Shown here piece after piece: positions 7,637 to 16,056 of a stretch of DNA of 64,000 nucleotides. The stretch's first letter is position 1. Each line of letters begins with the position of its first letter. This DNA comes from Pyrinomonadaceae bacterium (lineage in GTDB: Bacteria; Acidobacteriota; Blastocatellia; Pyrinomonadales; Pyrinomonadaceae). The stretch covers positions 1-64,000 of the forward strand of contig JACMJZ010000025.1 of the NCBI GenBank assembly GCA_014380365.1, read 5' to 3'. The position numbers and the translations under genes were made by a program. Under the pieces are notes generated by a model. It searched no databases, was not told the origin of the DNA, and saw only the letters and a program-made list of their open reading frames with translations.

Positions 7637-8998
7637 TTACTTAGCAATGGTGTTACTGGGTTTCATCAAACGAAATAGAGGATAACTCACTGCGAGCAAC
7701 GCCAGCGCATAAATACTGTTGCGCATGTCCGCGGCTATCGCTCCCACCAGAAACAAGACTGAACCAACGAGTGCCAGTCCCGTAGTCCATGGATAACCCC
7801 AGGCGCGATAGGGACGTTCTTTCTCCGGTTCGCGGTGGCGCAGCACAAACACTGAGATAAAGGAAAGCGTGTAGTTCGCCACAAAGAAGAACGCGAGGAT
7901 GGTGATGACCTGCTCGAACGTTTGGCCAAAGACGATAAAGACAACTGCCACCGCAGCGCTGGCGAATAACGCGAACGTCGGAGTGCCGCCCTTGTTCACC
8001 GCTGCCGCTTTCTTTGTGAATAGTCGATCCCGGCTGATTGCAAATAACACTCGCGTTGCCATCAGGTGATAGGCATTGATAGCGCTCAACATCGATAGGA
8101 TTGTCAGCGAGCGAAAAACAGTGTCGCCATATGCTCCGAAAACAACTTGAGCAGCAACGCCGGCGGCGAAATCCTGTCCGGCGATTTTTGAAATCGGCAG
8201 CACATATAGAAGGGCCACGTTAACCAATAGATAGATGGCGATAACCAAAAGTACGCCGCCAAACAGCGCGCGCGGAATATCGCGGCCAGGGTTGCTCACC
8301 TCTTCTGAAAAGTAAATCACGCCGGCCCAACCATCATAGGTATAGATGACGGCTTGCAGGGACAAGACGATGGCCGTGACCAGTGCAAAGCCAACTGGCA
8401 TGGTTTGAGTCGCGGGTGCGGCTAAAGAACTCTGCCCGCCCAGAACAAAGACGGCAGCAATCAGCCCCAGGAAGGCAAGCGCTTTGAGCGAGCTGGTGAG
8501 GTTCTGAGCAGTGCTCCCCCAAATAATTCCGCGCCATTGCAAGACAGCGAACACGATTGCCACCGCTACCGCAATGACTACGGCTTTCCCTTCCAGCGAG
8601 GAATACAACGCGCCGGCAAATTGCCCAATCAGCAATGAAACGGCGGCTGTCGCACCGCAGGTCGACAGCCAATCGCTCCAACCAACCACGAAGCCGGCAT
8701 ACTCACCCAGAGCATAGCGCGAGAAAACATATTGCCCGCCCGACTTTGGGATCATGGCGCCGAGTTCGGCCATCGAGATGGCACCCAACAAGGCATACAG
8801 TCCGCCAAGGACCCACACTGCGAGAAAAAGCGCGGGATGCGGCAGTTGCGAGGCGATGGAGCCGGGTGCTCGAAAGATTCCCGCGCCAATAGTGTTGCCA
8901 ATTATTACGGCGAGTCCAAACCCCAGGCCGAGCACGCGCAGGAGTCGTCCGCGTTTTTCTGCATCAGAAGTGATTTGCTGTCTCTCCAGTTGTTTCAC
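7637..8998 (-). CDS. APC-family amino acid permease
   Basis: A 453-residue integral membrane protein with about twelve hydrophobic segments. The first helix carries the substrate-site motif GNTIGAGIFRAPG (about residues 34-47), typical of the LAT/SteT branch of the amino acid-polyamine-organocation superfamily. GGQYVFSRYALGEYAGF at about 86-102 is also family-typical. It should import or exchange amino acids at the inner membrane. It converges with the sigma operon, with only 14 nt between stops. A palindromic repeat lies directly upstream (9012-9124). Substrate cannot be assigned; the family call is firm. Confidence 0.92.
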   Translation of the reverse strand: MKQLERQQITSDAEKRGRLLRVLGLGFGLAVIIGNTIGAGIFRAPGSIASQLPHPALFLAVWVLGGLYALLGAISMAELGAMIPKSGGQYVFSRYALGEYAGFVVGWSDWLSTCGATAAVSLLIGQFAGALYSSLEGKAVVIAVAVAIVFAVLQWRGIIWGSTAQNLTSSLKALAFLGLIAAVFVLGGQSSLAAPATQTMPVGFALVTAIVLSLQAVIYTYDGWAGVIYFSEEVSNPGRDIPRALFGGVLLVIAIYLLVNVALLYVLPISKIAGQDFAAGVAAQVVFGAYGDTVFRSLTILSMLSAINAYHLMATRVLFAISRDRLFTKKAAAVNKGGTPTFALFASAAVAVVFIVFGQTFEQVITILAFFFVANYTLSFISVFVLRHREPEKERPYRAWGYPWTTGLALVGSVLFLVGAIAADMRNSIYALALLAVSYPLFRLMKPSNTIAK

Positions 8999-9011
8999 CT
9001 CATCGAAGAAT

Positions 9012-9124
9012 CAAAGCCGCAGAGGACGCAAAGTAAGGCGCAAGGGTCCGCAAAGCACTAGTGCCAATCTATCAGAAACTCCTTTGCGGTTCTTTGCGAA
9101 GTCTCTGCGTCCTTTGCGGTTAAT
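9012..9124. repeat. inverted repeat, CTTTGCG family
   Basis: Left arm GCCGCAGAGGACGCAAAG (from 9015) pairs imperfectly with right arm CTCTGCGTCCTTTGCGG (9103-9119). The arms repeat the words CGCAAAG and CTTTGCG several times around a short unique centre. It fills the whole gap upstream of the permease gene. Confidence 0.7.
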
Positions 9125-9153
9125 CGGCAGCACTGTCCAGGAACCTGCCAGAC

Positions 9154-10341
9154 TTACTCCGCAACTCCCAATTTAAGATCTGTGAAAAGCAGTCGATGAA
9201 ACAGATGCTCGCCTGCCTCACGCCGCACTGAAAGTCGTCCGGCATCGTAAGCGCGCGAATTCAGGCCTCGCTGCACCGACCGGCAGATATCCTCGTCTTC
9301 ATGCTGGATACGCTGTCCCACTTCGATGCTCGCCTGATTGCGCTCACGCGCATCCTCAGATACATCCGCAAAGTAAAAATCGAAAATAACTTCTGTCTTG
9401 TTTACTCCGTGGGGTATGACCAAATTCGTATCCATCGCGCCCTCGTACCAGTTGATCATGAAATTTGGATAGAGCCAGTAGTAGAGCGCGCGGTCGCCCT
9501 GACGCACGGCGCCGGTTTCGGCTTCAGCCCCTTCGCTAACGACCGGGCTCGCTTGCAGGCAAAAATCCTCGCCGTTTTCAATCGTGTAGTTGCTGTAATC
9601 GAGCACGCTGTCGAGACCTTTGTGCAGGTGCGGAACGTGGTAGCCGCCGTCAAGATAGTTGTCGACGAAAACTTTCCAGTTGCAGTCGAAGGTGTAATGA
9701 CGCCGCTCAAGCCAGTGGAGTTTCCCCAGGCCGAGCGGCTTGATCTGGTTCCTTAGTTTAGCGGACGGGAAACTGTTGGGCGTGGCATGCGCATCCTGCG
9801 CATGATCTGAAATTAACGTTTGATCATCTGGGGCGCTGGGTATCACGGGCGAGACGCCCGTGCCACATCCGCTGAGTCTAACGAAAACCCAACTCTCCCA
9901 GACTGCCGTTTCGACTGGAACCAAACCATTTTCCGAACGCTCGAAATTGCAAACACCCGTGAAATCTGGGGTGCCCTTAAGTTCACCTTCGAGCGAATAA
10001 GTCCAACCATGATAGGGACAACGAAGGTAGCTCGCAGTTCCTTCAGACTCGGTCATCACGGCCGCGGCGTGGTGACTACAAACATTGAAGAATCCGCGCA
10101 GTTCGTTATCGTTGCCACGGACGACAACGATTGGCTCACCGGCTATTTCGCAGGTGACGTAAGCCCCCGCCAGCTCAAGCTGATCAATTCGCGCGACGAG
10201 TTGCCAGGATTGAGCAAAGACGGTTTGCAGCTCAAGCGCATAGATGCGCTCATCGATGTACCAGGAGGCAGGGATGGTCGCGGCGCGTTCCAGCGGCGCG
10301 TTTGGATCGTAGTTGTCGATGACTTCCTTAAGGGATTTCAT
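9154..10341 (-). CDS. Rieske [2Fe-2S] aromatic ring-hydroxylating/choline-monooxygenase-like oxygenase, alpha subunit
   Basis: A 395-residue oxygenase subunit. The Rieske cluster ligands are C88-x-H90 and C108-xx-H111 (CPYHGW). The mononuclear iron site of the C-terminal domain has D227-N228 and H235/H240 (GYHVPHLH), with an extra glycine relative to the usual DNYLECYHVP. Overall it looks closest to choline/carnitine monooxygenase-like Rieske proteins. It needs a reductase partner, not present nearby. Residues about 159-187 (CGTGVSPV...HAQDAHAT) are not family sequence but the translation of a palindromic repeat inserted in frame (9782-9866), in the linker between the two domains. Whether the enzyme tolerates it is unknown. 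The substrate cannot be assigned. Confidence 0.88.
   Translation of the reverse strand: MKSLKEVIDNYDPNAPLERAATIPASWYIDERIYALELQTVFAQSWQLVARIDQLELAGAYVTCEIAGEPIVVVRGNDNELRGFFNVCSHHAAAVMTESEGTASYLRCPYHGWTYSLEGELKGTPDFTGVCNFERSENGLVPVETAVWESWVFVRLSGCGTGVSPVIPSAPDDQTLISDHAQDAHATPNSFPSAKLRNQIKPLGLGKLHWLERRHYTFDCNWKVFVDNYLDGGYHVPHLHKGLDSVLDYSNYTIENGEDFCLQASPVVSEGAEAETGAVRQGDRALYYWLYPNFMINWYEGAMDTNLVIPHGVNKTEVIFDFYFADVSEDARERNQASIEVGQRIQHEDEDICRSVQRGLNSRAYDAGRLSVRREAGEHLFHRLLFTDLKLGVAE
9782..9866. repeat. palindromic REP-like element inside the Rieske gene
   Basis: An 85-nt element bounded by GTGGCA (9782-9787) and TGCCAC (9861-9866). It has two hairpins: ATGCGCA-tcc-TGCGCAT (9787-9803) and CACGGGC-gagac-GCCCGTG (9844-9862). 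Translated on the gene strand it gives GTGVSPV and HAQDAHAT, a peptide pattern seen in many acidobacterial and planctomycete annotations where such repeats fall in genes. It sits in frame in the oxygenase gene. Confidence 0.8.
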
Positions 10342-10380
10342 CCTGTGGGCAAATATTCAGTTCAGCTCGAAGTCAGGAGA

Positions 10381-10441
10381 CGGGCTTCCACCCCAGCGGG
10401 GCTGCCCCGCAGGGGACCCCGGGCTTGCTCCGGCTCGTTGG
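10381..10441. repeat. GC-rich palindromic repeat (GGGGCTGCCCC family)
   Basis: CCCCAGCGGGGCTGCCCC and the following GGGGACCCCGGGC form overlapping hairpins. Related copies occur at 40037-40090 (opposite orientation) and 56276-56362, each between genes. It lies between the dipeptidase stop and the oxygenase start. Confidence 0.7.
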
Positions 10442-10452
10442 ATAGCGAGCCA

Positions 10453-11835
10453 TTACCGCTTTAGGTTTGCGATCTCCTCGAAGTATTTCGCAAACGCCAC
10501 CATGCCGCCGGAAGCCTGCTGCCAATCGAAGTTTTCATTGGGTGCGTGATAGCCGTGCTCCGGAAGCGACAGACCCAGGAACAAGACCGGACACTTCAGT
10601 ACTTTTTCAATGCTGGTCATCGCGCCAATCGTTCCGCCGTCGCGCACAAACACCGCGTCGCGCTCAAACGCAAACTTAACTGCCTGCTTCAACAGTCCCG
10701 GAAGGGGTCCGTCCATCGGCGTGCGAAACGCTGGAGCCGCGTGTTCAAAGTGCATCTTCACATCCGGGTTTTTCTCCTTCACCGCAGCTTCAATCAGTTT
10801 TCTGATTTTCTGCGGATCCTGTCCCGGCACCAGACGGCATGATGCTTTCACTTCCGCGCGCGGCGGCACGATTGATTTGAGACCCGGGCCCTGATAGCCG
10901 CCCACCACACCATGAATTTCCAACGTCGGTTGTCCCCAGATCCGCTTCATCATTTCAAGGGAATCGTCTGTGCGCGTTAGTTTCAGGTGATGCGCTTTCT
11001 TGAAGTGGCTCGCGGTGAACCCGGAGTTTGCCCAATCGTTGAGTTCCTCCTCAGTGGGAGGGATCACGTCGTCGTAGAAGCCGTTGATCAGGACCAGGCC
11101 GGTAACCGGATCGTAGATATCGCAAACGAGTCGCATCAGCTCGGCGATGGGATTGCGCGCCGCACCACCGACCTCTCCTGAGTGGGTATCGGTTTCTGCC
11201 GTTTCCAACGTCAGCAGAAAACCGAGCAGTCCACGCAACCCTGCTGAGCAAGCCGGATGCTCGCGCGAGACCCAGACCGTATCCGACACCACCACTGAAT
11301 CTGTTTTCAGATCCGCACCCGCCTTGGTAATGATCTTTTCAAAATTCGGCGAACCAATCTCTTCTTCAAACTCCCAAAGGAATCTGATGTTCACCCCGAT
11401 GCCCGCCTCCAACGCCGCCCGCGCGCCATAGAGCGCCGCCAGTGCCGGGCCCTTATCGTCGGTAGTGCCGCGGCCAAAATAGCTCTCGCCTTTCTGCGTC
11501 ATAATGAAAGGCTCTGTCTCCCACGGCTCGGTTTCTTTCGAGGCGGGTTGCACATCCATATGATTGTAAACGGTCACCGTAGGCAGATTTGGGTTCTCAC
11601 CAAAAACTGCGTGCACAGTCGGGTTACCATTGGCCACTTCATAGACCTGAACCTTTCCGCCAAACCGCTGCAGCGTATCGACCGTCAGTTCAACGCCTTT
11701 TCTGATATCTTCGGCATGCGTGGGGTCACATGAGACGGTGGGAGTCTCCACGAAACGCTTCAGCAGCGCTTCGTATTCCTCGCGATGACCGTTTGCAAAA
11801 GAGAAGAGTTCGTCTCGATCTAGTGGGTGCGCCAT
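10453..11835 (-). CDS. M20-family metallopeptidase (dipeptidase)
   Basis: A 460-residue zinc peptidase of the M20 (CPG2/carnosinase-like) family. Metal and catalytic motifs are visible: NHMDVQPA (first metal histidine and bridging-site Asp), GRGTTDDKGP (bridging Asp) and EFEEEIGSPN (catalytic Glu pair). A dimerisation domain follows (RGLLGFLLTL, TDTHSGEVGG) and a C-terminal HGYHAPNE motif. It should hydrolyse dipeptides in the cytoplasm. ATG 11835 was chosen because GGAGG lies at correct spacing; the open frame upstream encodes 45 residues unlike the family. It may act with the amino acid permease further downstream. Confidence 0.92.
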   Translation of the reverse strand: MAHPLDRDELFSFANGHREEYEALLKRFVETPTVSCDPTHAEDIRKGVELTVDTLQRFGGKVQVYEVANGNPTVHAVFGENPNLPTVTVYNHMDVQPASKETEPWETEPFIMTQKGESYFGRGTTDDKGPALAALYGARAALEAGIGVNIRFLWEFEEEIGSPNFEKIITKAGADLKTDSVVVSDTVWVSREHPACSAGLRGLLGFLLTLETAETDTHSGEVGGAARNPIAELMRLVCDIYDPVTGLVLINGFYDDVIPPTEEELNDWANSGFTASHFKKAHHLKLTRTDDSLEMMKRIWGQPTLEIHGVVGGYQGPGLKSIVPPRAEVKASCRLVPGQDPQKIRKLIEAAVKEKNPDVKMHFEHAAPAFRTPMDGPLPGLLKQAVKFAFERDAVFVRDGGTIGAMTSIEKVLKCPVLFLGLSLPEHGYHAPNENFDWQQASGGMVAFAKYFEEIANLKR

Positions 11836-12362
11836 TCTGAATCCTCCGCTGAAAATGGATAGTCGATTATGCCGGACGGCGTACTCGGAGCACTTAATTC
11901 GCCCCGGCGCGCCAAAATCGATTCTCAAGATGATTAGCCAATGGCACAGTGTAATCAAGATGCCCGGCAAAACGCCAAAGGGCGAACGGGAAATTGCCCG
12001 TTACTGCAACTGCGAGGGCAACGCTTTCCAGACCTTGCCTCACTAACTCGCAGAGCTCGAGTGACTATATTCGCTTGGCCGTTGGCGGATTCGATATCAA
12101 AACCGCGAATCTCTGGAGAGCGGAACTTCAGATTCGGAGAACCACGCTGACGAAATTGTAGGGGCGTCCCTCCGTGGGCGGTCCGGATCGGCTGAAGGGG
12201 CCCCACCAGGGGACGCCCCGACAGAATTAGGACCCTGGTACGCGCCCGCGTTCAATTCGTTTGGGTCGTTCGTGTTATTCTGACAGCCCGCTTTTGCGGG
12301 AAGCGGCTCGCGGCAAGCATGGCCGAGTAGCAATGAGGGTACCAGGACTTCAGGAGGCTTTT
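11836..12362. other. intergenic region between divergent peptidase genes
   Basis: It separates the divergent dipeptidase and S41 protease genes and must hold both promoters. It contains one GC-rich inverted repeat at 12158-12223. No coding region is convincing. Confidence 0.4.
12158..12223. repeat. inverted repeat GTAGGGGCGTCCC / GGGACGCCCC
   Basis: GTAGGGGCGTCCC at 12158-12170 is matched by GGGGACGCCCCGAC near 12209-12222, with a GC-rich centre (GTGGGCGGTCCGGATCGG). It is another palindromic element in an intergenic region. Confidence 0.65.
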
Positions 12363-14063
12363 GTGAGTACAAGATCATACGCAACCCGGGTCATTAGTTT
12401 TGTATTGGTGCTTTGTTTCGCGGGAAGCATCTATAGCCAGCAAACTGGTTCCGCGCGCCGGCTGCCCGGCAGCACAACCGAAAACCCGCGTCCTGTTTCC
12501 CCTTCAACTGTTACCGGTGCGGCCGTCAAGAATGATCTGGCGGAGGCCTTGTCAGTAATTCAGGACAATTATATCGACGGCAAGAAGTTGGACTACAACT
12601 CGATTTTCAAGTCGTCGATCAACGGCATGCTGACCGTGCTCGATCCGCATTCAAACTATTTCGATCCAATTGAGAATGCGGCGTTTAGAAATGAACAGCG
12701 TTCGGAATACTTCGGGATCGGCGCCACGATCGGTGACCTGCGCGAGGGTGCTAACGTTGACACTTACATTCGCGCAACCTTCGACAATGCCCCGGCCGCG
12801 CGCGCGGGACTGCGTTTTGGCGACCGCATAGTCGCGATTGACGGGCAATCGATGACTGGAAAAACCTATTCCGAAGTGCGCAAGTTTCTGCTCGGGCCAC
12901 GCGGTACGGTGGTAAAGGTCACTGTCGAACACGTCGCGAATAAGCAAACGGAAACCGTCACCATCACTCGCGATGCAGTGTCGGTTCCGTCCATTCCGCA
13001 GGCTTACCTTGTCCGCCCAGGGGTTGGCTACGTAGCGATGACGAGTAGTTTCAGTCAAACCACCGCAGATGAATTTGAAGTCGCGCTCACCGATCTTCAT
13101 TCGCAGGGCATGAAGATGTTGATTCTCGACCTGCGCGGAAACCGTGGCGGATTGTTGTTTCAAGCCGTCCGCGTCGCCAATGCCTTTCTGCAAAGTGGGC
13201 AGGTGATCGTCACGCAAAAAGGACGCATCAGGGGGGCCACCGAACCGCCATTCACGGCAATCAATGAAGCACCCGATCAGATTCCCTTAGTTGTCTTAGT
13301 CAATGGCGAGAGCGCCTCGGCGGCGGAGATTGTTGCCGGCGCCTTGCAGGATCACGACCGCGCTTTGATCGTAGGAGAAAATACGTTTGGGAAAGGACTC
13401 GTCCAACTTCCGATCCAACTCGAACACGATTCAGCATTGCTGCTGACTGTAGCCAAATATTTCACGCCCTCCGGCCGCCTGATTCAGCGCGACTATTCCA
13501 ACGGCGGTTTTTATGACTACTACACGCGCGGCGGGTTGTCGGCTGATAGAAGTAAGGAACCGGTTCAGCCGGTGGGGCCAGAGAAACGCACCGATACGGG
13601 ACGCGCGGTCTATGAAGGGGGCGGTATTACGCCGGACGAATTCGTAAAGCCAACCCCGTTCAAGGCCAGCGAAAACCGGCTGGCGAATTCTATTTTCGGT
13701 TTCGCCCTGGAGTTGGTTGCCGGACGGGTAGCTGGCTTTGAAAACTACCGGGTGAACAAGCCAATCGATTATGACCACGATGTTTCGCCGTCAGATTTCC
13801 CGGTCACCGAAGCCTTATTCAAAGAGTTTCAGCGGTTCGTTGCCGGCAAACCAGCGCTCAAAGTAACTCCCGAGCAGTTAGCCAAGGCACGGCCGTTTGT
13901 CGAGCGTCAGCTACGTTTCGAGTTGGCAACTGCCGCCTATGGATCGCTCGTTTCCGTTCAGGTTTTTTACGAGAACGACCCGCAGATCGCGCGCGCCGTT
14001 GAAGTAATGCCACGCGCGCGCGAACTTGCCTTGTCCGCGCGCCGCGCCCGAGCCCGCTCGTGA
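12363..14063 (+). CDS. S41-family carboxyl-terminal processing protease with PDZ domain
   Basis: A 566-residue secreted protease of the CtpA/Prc family. The chosen GTG at 12363 has AGGAGG five nt upstream and opens directly into a signal peptide (RVISFVLVLCFAGSIYSQQ). A PDZ domain follows (IVAIDGQSMTGKTYSEV). The S41 core contains the SAS motif at 317-319 (GESASAAEIV) and the catalytic lysine K344 (FGKGLVQ), a Ser-Lys dyad. It should trim or degrade proteins in the periplasm from their C-termini. The C-terminal 150 residues are an extension often seen in acidobacterial members. It is a single gene followed by a long repeat cluster. Confidence 0.93.
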   Translation: MSTRSYATRVISFVLVLCFAGSIYSQQTGSARRLPGSTTENPRPVSPSTVTGAAVKNDLAEALSVIQDNYIDGKKLDYNSIFKSSINGMLTVLDPHSNYFDPIENAAFRNEQRSEYFGIGATIGDLREGANVDTYIRATFDNAPAARAGLRFGDRIVAIDGQSMTGKTYSEVRKFLLGPRGTVVKVTVEHVANKQTETVTITRDAVSVPSIPQAYLVRPGVGYVAMTSSFSQTTADEFEVALTDLHSQGMKMLILDLRGNRGGLLFQAVRVANAFLQSGQVIVTQKGRIRGATEPPFTAINEAPDQIPLVVLVNGESASAAEIVAGALQDHDRALIVGENTFGKGLVQLPIQLEHDSALLLTVAKYFTPSGRLIQRDYSNGGFYDYYTRGGLSADRSKEPVQPVGPEKRTDTGRAVYEGGGITPDEFVKPTPFKASENRLANSIFGFALELVAGRVAGFENYRVNKPIDYDHDVSPSDFPVTEALFKEFQRFVAGKPALKVTPEQLAKARPFVERQLRFELATAAYGSLVSVQVFYENDPQIARAVEVMPRARELALSARRARARS

Positions 14064-14067
14064 GTAG

Positions 14068-14240
14068 CTTGACGGCTTCGCCGTCCGATGTGCGGTAGTG
14101 GCTATGCCCTACCGTCAGCGACTCTAAATACTAGGGCTACGCCCGCTATCTCCGGGGCGCAGCCCTTATTTTTTAGTTTTCGGCTCGGAAGGTCCCAGAC
14201 CTTCCGCACATCAAGTGGCGTAGCCACTAAAAACTAGACT
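14068..14240. repeat. multi-branched palindromic element
   Basis: Several perfect or near-perfect hairpins sit side by side: GACGGC-ttc-GCCGTC (14071-14085), GGTAG...CTACC, AGGGCTaCGCCC/GGGGCGcAGCCCT, CGGAAGGTC-cca-GACCTTCCG, and AGTGGC-gta-GCCACT. An outer stem GATGTGCGG (14087-14095) with CCGCACATC (14204-14212) closes several of them into one multi-arm structure. A similar layout occurs at 25074-25233. Confidence 0.7.
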
Positions 14241-14261
14241 CAATCAATCAGCATTTCATTT

Positions 14262-14363
14262 TCCTCTGTGTAACCTCCGTGTTCTCTGTGTCTCTATGGC
14301 GGTCAATCGCCCAATAAAGATTCACCACCGAGTCACAGAGAACACAGAGGACGCACAGAGATT
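14262..14363. repeat. inverted repeat, CTCTGTG family
   Basis: CCTCTGTG...GTGTTCTCTGTG on the left (from 14263) is mirrored by CACAGAGAACACAGAGG on the right (14334-14350). The arms consist of repeated CTCTGTG/CACAGAG words. Confidence 0.7.
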
Positions 14364-14414
14364 AACTCGAATCAGCTACTACCATTGGTAAACGGCACGG
14401 TGAACGGCTTCACG

Positions 14415-14442
14415 ATTTACCATTTACCATTTACCATTTACC
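14415..14442. repeat. four perfect tandem copies of ATTTACC
   Basis: Four exact 7-nt units ending 4 nt before the GTG start of the lipid kinase gene. They occupy the place where a ribosome site would be expected. Copy number could vary between strains. Confidence 0.85.
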
Positions 14443-14446
14443 TCCC

Positions 14447-15430
14447 GTGCATAAGCCTCTCATCATCGTCAACAACGCAGCCGCCAAAGCTCGGCACGCG
14501 TGGCCGGTGGTTCGAAACCAACTCGAAGCTGTTGGTCTCGACTTTGATGTCTACGCCACCACGCAGCCTGGCGATGCGACCATGCGAACCCGCGTCGGAT
14601 TGAAAGAGGGGGTGACCACCATCGCGGTAGTTGGCGGCGACGGCACACTCAGCGAGGCGGCTGAGGGCTTCTTCGAGTTTAACCAGCAACTGGGAGAGCT
14701 ACCGAATCCGATGAATTCCGCAGCCGCATTGGCAATTCTCCCGGCCGGCACCGGTGATGATTTTGCTCGCGGCTTAGCGCGCCAACGTGCCCCGCTGGCC
14801 GAGTGGATCGATATCTTCATCGCTCATTGCCAAGCGCGAACTGCAGACAGCACGCGCACGGTTGACGTTCTCTATGGGCTTTGTAACGACTACCGCAAAC
14901 CTTTTATTTGCCTGAATGCTTCCTCGATGGGCATTGGCGGCGAGACGGCCGCGCGCGTGGCAGCGCAGGGGAAGTTTATGCGCGGGCTTTCAGGCGAGGC
15001 GCGTTTCGCGTTGGCTGCTATGGCTGGCTTGGCTTTTTGGCGTGAACGCCGTGTGCGCGTCGTGGTCGACGATGTTGAAATGCTGGATGGCCCTGTGAAC
15101 CTGGCGGCAGTTGCAAACGCGCTGTATGCGGGTGGCGGGATGATGCTGTCGCCGCAAGCGCGGAACGACGACGGCAAACTGGACGTCGTCACCGCCTCCG
15201 GTCTGAATCGCGCTGAGGTGTTGCGCGAACTGACCCGGATTCACAAAGGCGGTCACGTCGCCAACCCAAAGGTGCGCATCACTCAGGGAACTCGCGTGCG
15301 GGTGGAAACTTTTTCACCAGCGGATGCGATGAAGATTGAAGCTGATGGAAACGTGCGGGGTGTTACGCCGGTCGAGTTTCGCGTGATGCCGCGAGCTCTG
15401 CGGTTTGTTGTTGGAGAAGAATCAAAATGA
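14447..15430 (+). CDS. diacylglycerol/lipid kinase family protein (YegS/DagK-like)
   Basis: A 327-residue protein of the DAGK catalytic-domain family. The ATP-binding signature VVGGDGTLSEAAEG (about residues 62-75) and the LPAGTGDDFARGL motif (about 101-113) are clear. A C-terminal beta-sandwich domain follows (GGGMMLSPQARNDDGKLDVV). It should phosphorylate a lipid such as diacylglycerol at the inner membrane. The start is GTG 14447; no Shine-Dalgarno is seen because a tandem repeat lies immediately before it. The N-terminal KPLIIVNNAAAK is family-typical, so the start is probably right. Confidence 0.85.
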   Translation: MHKPLIIVNNAAAKARHAWPVVRNQLEAVGLDFDVYATTQPGDATMRTRVGLKEGVTTIAVVGGDGTLSEAAEGFFEFNQQLGELPNPMNSAAALAILPAGTGDDFARGLARQRAPLAEWIDIFIAHCQARTADSTRTVDVLYGLCNDYRKPFICLNASSMGIGGETAARVAAQGKFMRGLSGEARFALAAMAGLAFWRERRVRVVVDDVEMLDGPVNLAAVANALYAGGGMMLSPQARNDDGKLDVVTASGLNRAEVLRELTRIHKGGHVANPKVRITQGTRVRVETFSPADAMKIEADGNVRGVTPVEFRVMPRALRFVVGEESK

Positions 15431-15440
15431 AATCTTAGGA

Positions 15441-15571
15441 TTCTCTCATTCACACCGTGGCTTTAGCCCGGTGACTTACGCTAGTGGTCGGGCCGGAAAC
15501 CGTTTAAAACGGTTTCAGGCTGACGCGGACTTTAATGAACACCGGGCTAAAGCCACGGGTGTGAATGAAAG
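15441..15571. repeat. long inverted repeat with CGTGGCTTTAGCCCGGTG arms
   Basis: Left arm 15441-15473 pairs with right arm 15540-15571 (CACCGGGCTAAAGCCACG), nearly perfect over about 30 nt. A central hairpin GAAACCGTTT/AAAACGGTTTC lies at 15496-15516. It separates the convergent kinase and rpiB genes and may serve as a terminator. Confidence 0.8.
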
Positions 15572-15597
15572 CACTTACTTTCTGCTCAACCTGCAAC

Positions 15598-16047
15598 CTA
15601 TCGGTTCTTTTCAATCTCCGCAACCTTTGCCAAGCGGCGCCGGTGCCGCTCTTCCCCCGTGAATCGCGCGGCTACAAAAGCGCGCACGATCTCCAGCGCG
15701 AGTTCCACGCCGGTAACACGGGCTCCCAGGCAAAGCACGTTGCAGTCGTCATGTTCACGTGATTGATGTGCGGAGTAGGTGTCGCCACAGAGCGCGGCGC
15801 GGATGCCCGTGAGCTTGTTGGCGGCAACTGCAGCGCCGACCCCACTCCCGCAAATGAGGATTCCTATCTCGGCCTCGTTAGACTGTACTGCTCGGCCAAC
15901 TTTCAACGCGTAATCCGGATAGTCGTCAGGACGCGAACCCACGTGCGTGCCGAAGTCGATCAAATCGTGCCCGGCGCCGCGCAGTTCCTCGATCACCTGC
16001 TCATTGAGCGGATAACCGGCGTGGTCAGCGGCGATCGCAATTTTCAT
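15598..16047 (-). CDS. rpiB: ribose-5-phosphate isomerase B
   Basis: A 149-residue sugar-phosphate isomerase interconverting ribose 5-phosphate and ribulose 5-phosphate in the cytoplasm. The N-terminal MKIAIAADHAGYPL, the active-site loop ILICGSGVG with its catalytic cysteine, and SAHQSREHDDCNVL are all RpiB hallmarks. Length is normal for the family. It starts 9 nt after the transketolase stop, as the last gene of a pentose-phosphate operon. Some RpiB/LacA-like proteins act on allose or galactose phosphates, but the operon supports ribose. Confidence 0.95.
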   Translation of the reverse strand: MKIAIAADHAGYPLNEQVIEELRGAGHDLIDFGTHVGSRPDDYPDYALKVGRAVQSNEAEIGILICGSGVGAAVAANKLTGIRAALCGDTYSAHQSREHDDCNVLCLGARVTGVELALEIVRAFVAARFTGEERHRRRLAKVAEIEKNR

Positions 16048-16056
16048 CGTTTAGTT

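Noticed and set aside
11836-11970. N-terminal extension of the M20 dipeptidase
   Set aside because: The extra 45 residues are not conserved-looking, and GGAGG precedes the inner ATG at 11835.
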